Below the pieces are notes generated by a model. It saw only the letters and a list, made by a program, of their open reading frames with translations. It was not told the origin of the DNA and did no database searches. A stretch of DNA of 30,480 bases, taken from a virus. Shown here in pieces: positions 21,701 through 28,453 of this stretch (its first letter is position 1; every line of letters starts with the position of its first letter). The translations under genes were made by a program, and so were the position numbers. The DNA lies in IMG/VR virus record IMGVR_UViG_3300042475_000978, positions 1 through 30,480 of that record; one strand, 5' to 3'.

Positions 21701-23574
21701 CAAGCATCCAGTATACATTGTGTACCTGCTGTTGTATTCGGATATATCCAACATTCTAACGTGAAATTACCAGATCCAAAATCAAAAGCTGAGTTACCAG
21801 GAACTGTTATGACGTCTGCTGATCCGTCAAAATAACCGCTACCTGTAATTAAATCAGTTTCTTCAAATTTACCAAAATTTGAAATTAGTGTGCCGTTGTA
21901 CCCAGTCACAGCTAAAGCATTTACACCAGTATCTAAAAATCTATTACTTTGCAGTGCAAGAACTGTCGTATTGGCGCCAGCTGTTAACTTACTTGTAGGT
22001 ACAACAAAAGATGCTCCTGTATATAAACACTCGTTTTTTGTTACTCGAAAGTTACTGATGTAACCTTTAGCACTTGTTTGTGCCACATTACCAGTTCTAA
22101 CACCTATAGTAAACGTTCCAGATGCTAAACCATAAGATGATGTAAAAAAACTTCCTGTAGTTTCTTCCCACTGACGCACTCCATCAACATACACTCTTAA
22201 GGACGTTCCATCTCTACATAGTGCATAGTGACTCCATTTGTTAGCTGGAGGAGCAGTGCCGCCGCTTTTATATAATCCGCCTGCTCCATACATCATATTA
22301 TTGCCAGCAGGGTGAACCATATAACAAGTGAATTCTCCACTACTACCTCCGTCTCCAGGAGTATTTGTAAATATCACAGGATAAGCAGGTCCTGAAGGAT
22401 CTCTAAAAACAAAACATTCAATAGTAAAATGTCCTGTACCAAACTGCACAGCTGTTCCATTAGGAAACCCAATATAATCATCAACTCCATCAAGATACGC
22501 ACTATATTGAGTTTCGTAAGGGCTAAATGAAGACGGTCTAGCATCAGTGTAAGTGAGCGTGAGTTTGTTTGTACTAGAATCTTGTATCCAGAAACTAGAT
22601 GATTTATATCCACTCAATAACAACGAAGTAACTGTAAAAAACGGATCTCCTGGTAGAACTACAGACCAAGAAATATTTCTTGTCGCTGATCTATTTGTGA
22701 TATTTGCTGTAGCAGTTAATGTAGTTGAAATAGATTCTAAAACAGTTGGTGTTCCTGAAATAGTATCACCACTAAGACTGATTCCGGACGGTAGCACATC
22801 AGCAGAATAGGTTATAGACTTACCGGCTGCACTGGTAGCCAATAAAGTTATAGGATCAATAGGAATAGTTTGCTCCAACTCATAATTTGAATTATTTGCA
22901 GGAGCATTCCATGTAACTACATCAGTGTTGATAGTAAGACTATAACTTCTAAATGAATCTTGTCCTTCTTGATCTGTAGCTTTTACTGTAAAACTGTAAG
23001 TAGTTATTCCACTATCTACGGGACTAGTTCCACTTAACACACCAGAACTAGATAGCGTAACACCAGATGGTAAAGTTCCGGCACTTATAGTATAAGTAAC
23101 CGCACTGTCGCTTGTTGCTGAAATTGTTTCGTTAATAGAATTAGTTTCATAAAAAGATCCTATACTGCCAGCTGCTGGACTTACAAACGTCGGAACTCCA
23201 CTGTACACTATACCTGGAACTAATAAAGCTGCTCTCCCGTTGCCATTATTAACTAATAATGAATATGTTCCGCTGGCTTTAGCAATACTAGTAAAAGCTA
23301 ATCTTGTAGGATCTAAGAATGTAACTGTGTTTATAGTAGTACCGTCTAGTTGAACAGTAGCATTTGGACTAAATCCTGCGCCATGGATTACTATAGTTTG
23401 ACTACCGGCAAGATCAAGCGCAACATCGTCTAATGGTACATATGTTCCTAATTCACAAACATCGTAGCTTTGAATTGTCGGGGACGGTGTTTGTGTCTCA
23501 TAGAAATGTTGAGGAAGTTTGGTTAAGCCTTCTGAATCATTAGTTCGTCGACCTATTCTTCCTTTGTTATACAT
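18781..23574 (-). CDS. Giant LamG-repeat adhesin / tail fibre, 1597 aa
   Basis: The N-terminal region has an IPT/TIG-like segment (about 30-128, with VIHGAGFSPNATVQLDG). Two putative Ig/cadherin-like repeats of the He_PIG kind follow (about 145-216, LPSGVTLSSSGVLSGT, and about 225-305, LPSGISLSGDTISGTP). Then come six concanavalin/LamG-type domains starting near residues 357, 578, 788, 1006, 1225 and 1426. Each opens with Y/F-F-D-G-T-x-D-Y/F, then F-T-I/L-E-x-W, and contains W-x-H-x-A-x-x-R, L-x-x-N/D-G-V and a closing G-Y-I-S-N-L/V-R. LamG domains commonly bind carbohydrate, which fits host-surface recognition. No signal peptide or membrane segment. It overlaps a small beta protein gene by 8 nt. 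Confidence 0.88.
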   Translation of the reverse strand: MYNKGRIGRRTNDSEGLTKLPQHFYETQTPSPTIQSYDVCELGTYVPLDDVALDLAGSQTIVIHGAGFSPNATVQLDGTTINTVTFLDPTRLAFTSIAKASGTYSLLVNNGNGRAALLVPGIVYSGVPTFVSPAAGSIGSFYETNSINETISATSDSAVTYTISAGTLPSGVTLSSSGVLSGTSPVDSGITTYSFTVKATDQEGQDSFRSYSLTINTDVVTWNAPANNSNYELEQTIPIDPITLLATSAAGKSITYSADVLPSGISLSGDTISGTPTVLESISTTLTATANITNRSATRNISWSVVLPGDPFFTVTSLLLSGYKSSSFWIQDSSTNKLTLTYTDARPSSFSPYETQYSAYLDGVDDYIGFPNGTAVQFGTGHFTIECFVFRDPSGPAYPVIFTNTPGDGGSSGEFTCYMVHPAGNNMMYGAGGLYKSGGTAPPANKWSHYALCRDGTSLRVYVDGVRQWEETTGSFFTSSYGLASGTFTIGVRTGNVAQTSAKGYISNFRVTKNECLYTGASFVVPTSKLTAGANTTVLALQSNRFLDTGVNALAVTGYNGTLISNFGKFEETDLITGSGYFDGSADVITVPGNSAFDFGSGNFTLECWIYPNTTAGTQCILDAWNNAPTRFLLRISSGQLQFFANPGTSININHTLPGASTWYHVACVRNGSNFSLYVNGVSVGTPVTNSGTIASSVANWTISRSSETYNGYISNVRIVKGTAVYTAAFTPPTQPLTAITNTSLLTLQNRVSETNTRVLDNSGLDHTVTRFGNATQGSRSPFSLTGWSNYFDGTGDFLSLSNSALTIGTSDFTLEFWIYVELASLPTNATIYDQRAGTNGASVIQPVIELTNVNGYAWYVAAGNRITSGTSAVLLRTWQHVAVSRSSNVTKMFINGVQVGSNYSDTNNYPAGALNIGKSNDGTTQRNHTGYISNLRLVVGTSLYTTNFTPSTTPLEVITNTRLLTCQSTRIIDSSPYNISITRNADVSVQKFNPFAPVRITPKSYSAYFDGTGDYVDISNVDTAFGASANFTIEFWMYPTIINSAVKAIIDPRTSDTSAHPLIWIDASNRLYYFTTNVTRITGTTTLTANQWYHAAVVRNNGTTRLYLNGVEEGTPWADTVDYVSSTTFRIGQRYTSTAFNYGGYLSDLRIVKGTAVYTGNFTPSTTPLTAIAGTSLLTCQSSRFIDNSTNNFTITANGDAAPRTFNPFGNNISYNGEYSVSTVGGSFSFDGTGDYLDLPSNAAFTLSTLDFTIEGYLYLISGTTGTLYDSRTGTTTISPVIYLSSGALTYFAGANRITGPTLVSGQWHHIAVARSGSSTKLFLNGVQVGSTYTDTNNYVIGPPKIGAGYNNTNLLNGYISNLRVLKGTALYTSNFVPPTAPLTAISHTVLLLNGTHSGIVDYTSNNNIEILNNTRLVSNITKYNNTSLLFDGTDDAAFMPSNIVLDFGTGDFTIELWVYFNALTSNRIILDRWITGNANSWQLYWRSTGTSLTFLVGASTVLLQDSNASRITTGQWYHVAVTRASATNRMFIDGVQVASATNSTSLTSALPLCVGMQYSTSTNDFSGYMDDIRITKGYARYTTNFTPPIAALQIK
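18784..22506 (-). repeat. Six tandem LamG-like coding repeats, about 215 codons each
   Basis: Protein-level repeats within the giant adhesin with starts near residues 357, 578, 788, 1006, 1225 and 1426. Spacing is 221, 210, 218, 219 and 201 residues. They have diverged in DNA sequence but share the same motif order and the linker T-P-x-x-x-P-L-x-A-I, indicating old duplication rather than recent copying. Confidence 0.8.
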
Positions 23575-23932
23575 CGCTGATTTCCTCCCAAGTACAGATA
23601 GCTTCTAATCTGTTATTGTTACTTGCAGTTAATCTTAATGCATCGCCCTCTAGTAAGTATAAACATAATGATTTATCTATTGGAGTAAAACTAGATTTAC
23701 TTAATATACTAACTTCATTTACAATTCTGTAAGCAGTGTTGTTTCTATACAAATCTACTGTCAACGCAGCTGAATTTGATGAATCTACGTTGCTGACGAT
23801 TACGGCATTAAGTTTATAAATCTTTCCGCTTGAGGAACTATTAGTAACTATAGCAGTAGGGCTAGTTGTAACTAACTGTACTTCAGTATTGCCTGCAATA
23901 TTAATAACATTTACTATGTTTGGATTACTCAT
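23567..23932 (-). CDS. Small beta-sandwich fibre-associated protein
   Basis: 121 aa. MSNPNIVNVINIAGNTEVQL, then LTVDLYRNNTAYRIVNEV, LCLYLLEGDALRLTASNNN. It is a paralogue by eye of the protein at 25830-26165: both have L-x-R/K-N-N-T-x-Y, then L-x-x-x-E-G-x-x-x-x-x-x-A-S/x-N-N near the same positions. Each precedes a giant fibre gene and overlaps it by 8 nt in the form ATGnnTAA, suggesting co-translation in a fixed ratio with the fibre. It could cap, attach or help fold the fibre. Not assigned to a named family. Confidence 0.75.
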   Translation of the reverse strand: MSNPNIVNVINIAGNTEVQLVTTSPTAIVTNSSSSGKIYKLNAVIVSNVDSSNSAALTVDLYRNNTAYRIVNEVSILSKSSFTPIDKSLCLYLLEGDALRLTASNNNRLEAICTWEEISDV

Positions 23933-23941
23933 TTTTCTTCC

Positions 23942-25837
23942 TTATCCTCCGAATATCATGGCCATTGCTATAGACTTTCCTGAAGTGGCTGCTGATCCGG
24001 TATACCCTGTTGTACCAATAAATCCACTAGCAGCAAGTTCTACCCATTGTAGTCCGTCACCGTCATCTGTCCAAATAAATTCTATTCCTAAAGACGAATC
24101 AAACCATCTATCTCCTATAGCTGGATTTGCAGGAGGATTATCAGAATATGTATAAGTGCTTTCACCTTGACTACCAGTATAACCTATATTTCCAATATCT
24201 CCAGTTCTTGAAAAAGTAAGAAACATATCTTCGTTGTTTGTAAACGGACTAGTGCTTCCTGCTACATAAGTGATTGTTAAATTTACATATGTGGAACTAT
24301 CTGTTACAGACCCTGATATGGAATAAAATGTAAACGTCTGAGGATTTGGTTGACTAGTAAATTTTACATAGCCTTTTACAGTTGAATTACTGTCTGCTAC
24401 TGTTAATAGATACGGTTTAATGTTGTTTGTATAATAATCAAATTGACTTATAGCCATCTCAGTGGCTAAGGACAGGTTTGAGTTGTTGACGGCAAATTTT
24501 CCAGATCCTGGACTAACATTAAGTGTTGTTGTAGTATTAAAATTATATCCAAAAGTGGCGCCGCCAAAATTTCCTGCCAATCCTTTTGAACCAGTGTAAC
24601 CTATATTTCCCTGACTTCCAGTATAACCAACATCGCCTCGACTGCCGCCATACCCGGTATCACCTTGTGATCCGGTATATCCGATATCTCCTTGACTACC
24701 AGTGTAGCCGAAACTTCCTGTATATCCGGTATCACCTTGTGATCCGGTATATCCGATATCTCCTTGACTACCAGTATAACCTTGACTTCCTGTATAACCA
24801 AAACTTCCTGTATATCCGATGTCGCCTTGACTACCGACAAATCCAGTTGTTCCTTGACTTCCTGTATAACCTTGACTTCCTGTATAACCTTGAGCTCCAT
24901 CTGCACCAACATATCCAGCTGCTCCGGTACTACCAGTATATCCGATGTCGCCTTGACTACCAGTATAACCAAAACTTCCTGTATATCCGATGTCGCCTTG
25001 ACTGCCGGTATAACCAAAACTTCCTGTATAGCCAATATCTCCTTGACTGCCGGTATAGCCAATATCTCCTTGACTACCTGTATAACCAAAACTTCCTGTA
25101 TATCCGATATCACCTTGTGATCCGGTATATCCAATATCACCTTTATCTCCTGTACGAGCAAAAGTAATAATTATATCTTCATTATTTGAAAAAGAACTAG
25201 CAGTTCCAGAAACATAACTGACTGGTACAGTAAAATACGTAGAATTATTTGTACTATTAGCAGTGATAGTGAATATAGCGAAATCGTCACTGTTCGCTTT
25301 GTTGCTGATTCGTATATGTCCTTTAAGCTGACTAGTGCTTGCATCGATAGTAGTTAGATATGCATCTAGATTAGCATTATTATCGTCAGTGTCTTGAATA
25401 TATAAAACACTAGCGGTAGATATATCATTCTGGTTTAGTTTTAATTTACCTGTTCCAGGAGCAGAATTAGTTGTATTAGTGTCAAATGTATAATCAAAAG
25501 TTACCCCGCCAAAATTTCCTTGAGGGCCTTGACTTCCAGTATAGCCGAAACTACCAGTATAACCAAAACTTCCTGTATAGCCAATATCACCTTGACTGCC
25601 TGTATATCCAATATCACCTTGGCTACCAGTATAACCTTTAAAGTCATTAGCATAGGTAGTAATGTCGATCCAAGTCCTAGTGCCATCTGTGTCACCAATA
25701 AGTACACTAGAATCTACTTGTGGTAAGCCCAAATCAGGTTCGGCATTACTGACATCTAAATAGTCATAGCGATCTTGATCAAGACTAGCACCTGATTTCT
25801 TTTTCTGTTTGCCGCTAACAAGACGACTTTTACTCAT
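23942..25837 (-). CDS. Collagen-like tail fibre with duplicated globular domain
   Basis: 631 aa. Residues 1-67 form a basic then acidic head (MSKSRLVSGKQKKKSG), probably the virion attachment end. Collagen-like repeats occupy 68-107, 229-422 and a short stretch near 545-558, mostly G-D-I-G-Y-T-G-S-Q. Two homologous globular domains (108-228 and 423-544) begin N-F-G-G-x-T-F and end S-x-F-x-N-N-E-D followed by R-T-G-D. The C-terminus has GDRWFDSSLGIEFIW and the terminal GKSIAMAMIFGG, seen at the tips of marine phage fibres. Lack of Pro-Hyp is offset by Thr/Ser; trimeric packing is expected. The ribosome site lies in the end of the upstream gene. Confidence 0.88.
   Translation of the reverse strand: MSKSRLVSGKQKKKSGASLDQDRYDYLDVSNAEPDLGLPQVDSSVLIGDTDGTRTWIDITTYANDFKGYTGSQGDIGYTGSQGDIGYTGSFGYTGSFGYTGSQGPQGNFGGVTFDYTFDTNTTNSAPGTGKLKLNQNDISTASVLYIQDTDDNNANLDAYLTTIDASTSQLKGHIRISNKANSDDFAIFTITANSTNNSTYFTVPVSYVSGTASSFSNNEDIIITFARTGDKGDIGYTGSQGDIGYTGSFGYTGSQGDIGYTGSQGDIGYTGSFGYTGSQGDIGYTGSFGYTGSQGDIGYTGSTGAAGYVGADGAQGYTGSQGYTGSQGTTGFVGSQGDIGYTGSFGYTGSQGYTGSQGDIGYTGSQGDTGYTGSFGYTGSQGDIGYTGSQGDTGYGGSRGDVGYTGSQGNIGYTGSKGLAGNFGGATFGYNFNTTTTLNVSPGSGKFAVNNSNLSLATEMAISQFDYYTNNIKPYLLTVADSNSTVKGYVKFTSQPNPQTFTFYSISGSVTDSSTYVNLTITYVAGSTSPFTNNEDMFLTFSRTGDIGNIGYTGSQGESTYTYSDNPPANPAIGDRWFDSSLGIEFIWTDDGDGLQWVELAASGFIGTTGYTGSAATSGKSIAMAMIFGG
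24572..25153 (-). repeat. Collagen-like coding repeat array (27-bp unit)
   Basis: About 194 codons of G-x-Y triplets with basic unit G-D-I-G-Y-T-G-S-Q/F, interspersed with G-Y-T-G-S. The DNA shows near-identical 27-bp blocks (the plus-strand pattern CCTTGACTACCAGTATA recurs) with third-position variation. It is strictly in frame, so it is a protein repeat rather than CRISPR. Confidence 0.85.
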
Positions 25838-26165
25838 TTGACGTTTCCAAAATACTTAAAACTAAATTAACAGCATTGTTAGCACTGACTACAGCTTTAA
25901 CGCTCGAACCTTCTTCAATAACTAATTTTCCAGTAGTAACTTCAGCAGCATCATTTGGAGGGATTTCAAATGCATTTAACATTACATAATCTGTATTATT
26001 TTTACGCAGAGTAAATGTAATTGTAGCAGCAGTGTTTCCTATATTACTAGCTTGAGCTCCTAGAACAATAGTCGTTAGACCTGTTGGTGTTGTATAGATA
26101 GTCTGTTCAGACGTAGTTAATTCAAATGCTTTTGTTCTAAAGGTATTTAAAGGCAAAGTAGCCAT
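25830..26165 (-). CDS. Small beta-sandwich fibre-associated protein (paralogue)
   Basis: 111 aa. It begins MATLPLNTFRTKAFELTTSE and carries FTLRKNNTDYVMLNAFEIPP, KLVIEEGSSVKAVVSANNAV. Clear resemblance to the protein at 23567-23932 in motif order and length. The last 8 nt overlap the start of the collagen-like fibre, repeating the same gene-pair layout. The upstream beta-helix fibre ends a few bases before its ATG. The role is unknown; a fibre-associated connector is a guess from position. Confidence 0.75.
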   Translation of the reverse strand: MATLPLNTFRTKAFELTTSEQTIYTTPTGLTTIVLGAQASNIGNTAATITFTLRKNNTDYVMLNAFEIPPNDAAEVTTGKLVIEEGSSVKAVVSANNAVNLVLSILETSNE

Positions 26166-26168
26166 TTA

Positions 26169-28421
26169 TCAATCTCCAATCGCTAATATATAAGGTGTCA
26201 TAACGGCAAACAAACTCTTTGTAAATGTTCTACCAGTAATAGTTCCTGTGTTTCTGTTAATCACTAGATCATTACCAATTCTAAAATCGCCTCGTTGATC
26301 GGTACCAGTATAATAAACTTTTCCTTGATTAACCTGTATGACTTGATTATCTGATACAGGTACACCTCCTAAGTAAGGAAGTGCTGTATTAACATTTGTT
26401 CCAGCACCAACCCATTCAAATGTTTGGCCTGATGCTGTAATTAAACTAAACTGATGGAAAGTTACTGCGGCATTATCTGCTATTGACGATGCTGATTCTT
26501 CTAATGTGATAGTGCTAGAATAAGCATTTTCAATTAAATTAGTAACAATATCAAATAATCCATTACTAATTGTAACTTCTGTATTAGTAGCAGCAGGATT
26601 ACTAGTGTTTTGATTAGCAGTGTTATTTAATGGAGTAACAGTAGTATTAACTAAACATTGCGCTGTTACAGTTTTTAAATAGGCAAATGTATCAATTGTA
26701 GCCTGCTTCTCTCCAGTTGGGACTTGAAGCGTTCCTGTACTATAGTATTCATCAGCTGCATCGGCTGTTTGGCTGTTGCCGTCGTAAGTGATGTCATAAG
26801 TTATTGCATCTACAATATATCCAATGTCTCTACGACATTTTGTAGAATCATAACTTAATCCTGGATAGTTTGCTGTGATATAGGCTATACCTTCTTCTAT
26901 TAAGAAACTACGATTAGCTTGTAATATTACTTTAGATCTTGACTTATTAGTTGTTGTTGCAGTTGAATTATTAAATGTGTAAGAAGGTGCGACACCTATA
27001 CCATTATTAATAATATTAGTAATAGTATTAAAATTAGTTTGAACTCTTGTGTATTCTGGACCTTGAGAACTGTCAGAACTTAGTATATCTAACACTGCAT
27101 CTCTAGCAAAGTTAATTCCTGCTATGGTTTCAGTTTTTTGATTTGTTGTGACTTCGCTAGCAGTTGCTCTATAATAACTTATACCTGCTTGTACAGATTT
27201 ATAATTAGTGTTGAACACCATGTCGTCAACTACAGCATCAATGATTAATCCAACATCCCTACTACATTTGAATTGATTAAAATCAAAACTTGGATATGTT
27301 TCATTGAGATAGTCTATAACATCAATTTGAATTTTACTTTTGGCATCTAATATGTTTTGTCTAGCATTTCTAGCATCTGCTGGTTCTGATGAAAAATTAG
27401 GATAAGTGATAGTTGTCGATCCGCTAGTAAATGCTGTGCTTGTTGCTAAAGTATAATAAGTTGTATCTCCTGCAAACTTCACAGCATCACCTACATTTGG
27501 TCTTGTAGTTAAATTATCTATAATAAATGTTCTTCCAGAAGTTGCACCATTAACTTTTCCAGAATATAAACTTGAACTTACACCATCTGCTTTTAGTCCA
27601 TAATTACCAAAACTGCTATTACTGTTAGTTAAACTACAGAAGCCGCCGCTCTCACATAAAACTGCAACATCGCAGCATATAGTGAATACAGATACGAGTT
27701 GTGTATTTCCTCTATTGAGATGATGTATACCTATACCGCCTTGATTATATTGTGTGAACGCATCTACGACCATACTTCTTAACCCTTCGCAGTGTGCGCC
27801 ATCTACACGCATACCTGTGCCAGTACTAGTCATACTGGTACAATTTTGCACATAAGGGCTAGTATGAATTACACCAGCACTACCGTTAGGATTAAACGCA
27901 ACAGCAGCACTAGGACTTTCGTGGTCTTTGAAAGTCATATGTGCTAGATAAATTCCGTTGTTTACATAAAATAAATCTTGAGTTTTGTTTTGTGGCCGCA
28001 CAGTTACAGTTCTTAAATTGTCCCCTACGATGGCCACACCTTCAGGAACTGTTAGGGGATTAATTTCTGTATAGTCACCACTCTTTACAAAAATTGTTGT
28101 ACCATTTGTAGCTACTTGCAATGCTGCCTTAATTGTTAGTTTACTAGTGTTTAGTGCTGTTCCTGAATTACTGTCATTGCCACTTTTACTTACATACAAT
28201 ACATTGGCTACAGCAATATTTCCTACACTGCCGGTGAATCCAGAACTTCCACTATAACCTCTTAAACCGCCATAAGGTAGCTCTGTCCAACTGTCATTAC
28301 CGTTACCTATTTTAAAGAGATTTGTATCAGTTTCGATACCCATTTCCCCTTCGGCGAGGGTAGGATCGACACTAGTCCATTCTGCTGCTGTACCTCTTCT
28401 AAACTGTATTTGTATGGCCAT
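26169..28421 (-). CDS. Beta-helix tail fibre with Mtd/hyaluronidase-type N-terminus
   Basis: 750 aa. Residues 1-50 (QIQFRRGTAAEWTSVDPTLA, GEMGIETDTNLFKIGNG) match the small N-terminal domain shared by phage hyaluronidase-type and Mtd-type tail proteins. A short collagen-like stretch (GYSGSSGFTGSVG) follows. Residues 76-285 are a right-handed parallel beta-helix of the pectate-lyase type (LYVSKSGNDSNSG, TVPEGVAIVGDN, FYVNNGIYLAHMTFKD). Two homologous helical modules follow (about 345-448 and 495-592), each with K-C-x-R-D-V/I-G-x-I-V/I-D-A. The C-terminal domain (VYYTGTDQRGDFRIGNDL to MTPYILAIGD) is a fibre-end pattern common in marine phages. Catalytic residues for polysaccharide cleavage are not obvious. 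Confidence 0.85.
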   Translation of the reverse strand: MAIQIQFRRGTAAEWTSVDPTLAEGEMGIETDTNLFKIGNGNDSWTELPYGGLRGYSGSSGFTGSVGNIAVANVLYVSKSGNDSNSGTALNTSKLTIKAALQVATNGTTIFVKSGDYTEINPLTVPEGVAIVGDNLRTVTVRPQNKTQDLFYVNNGIYLAHMTFKDHESPSAAVAFNPNGSAGVIHTSPYVQNCTSMTSTGTGMRVDGAHCEGLRSMVVDAFTQYNQGGIGIHHLNRGNTQLVSVFTICCDVAVLCESGGFCSLTNSNSSFGNYGLKADGVSSSLYSGKVNGATSGRTFIIDNLTTRPNVGDAVKFAGDTTYYTLATSTAFTSGSTTITYPNFSSEPADARNARQNILDAKSKIQIDVIDYLNETYPSFDFNQFKCSRDVGLIIDAVVDDMVFNTNYKSVQAGISYYRATASEVTTNQKTETIAGINFARDAVLDILSSDSSQGPEYTRVQTNFNTITNIINNGIGVAPSYTFNNSTATTTNKSRSKVILQANRSFLIEEGIAYITANYPGLSYDSTKCRRDIGYIVDAITYDITYDGNSQTADAADEYYSTGTLQVPTGEKQATIDTFAYLKTVTAQCLVNTTVTPLNNTANQNTSNPAATNTEVTISNGLFDIVTNLIENAYSSTITLEESASSIADNAAVTFHQFSLITASGQTFEWVGAGTNVNTALPYLGGVPVSDNQVIQVNQGKVYYTGTDQRGDFRIGNDLVINRNTGTITGRTFTKSLFAVMTPYILAIGD

Positions 28422-28445
28422 TTTTAAAATCTGCTGTTATTTTAA

Positions 28446-28453
28446 TATTTATC
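28446..28453 (-). promoter_or_regulatory. T4-like late promoter box GATAAATA
   Basis: Minus-strand TGATAAATATTA embeds the box in the TGA stop of the upstream fibre gene, 24 nt before the next ATG at 28421. It is one base from TATAAATA. The position between two large fibre genes suits a late promoter. Confidence 0.5.

Noticed and set aside
24572-25153. CRISPR-like array
   Set aside because: The regular 27-bp repeats are in frame, vary mainly at third positions and encode G-x-y triplets; there are no unique spacers or cas genes.
24586-25167. Plus-strand open frames opposite the collagen-like fibre genes (also 24764-25120, 28989-29390 and 29709-29972)
   Set aside because: Their low-complexity composition (runs such as RYIRYLLDY or TACKTNVALT) is the complement of G-x-T-G-S repeats; they have no start signals and lie inside much better genes.
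26169-28421. Diversity-generating retroelement, suggested by the Mtd-type N-terminal domain
   Set aside because: No reverse transcriptase, template repeat or variable repeat with adenine-biased differences is visible, and the N-terminal domain is also common in non-diversifying fibre proteins.
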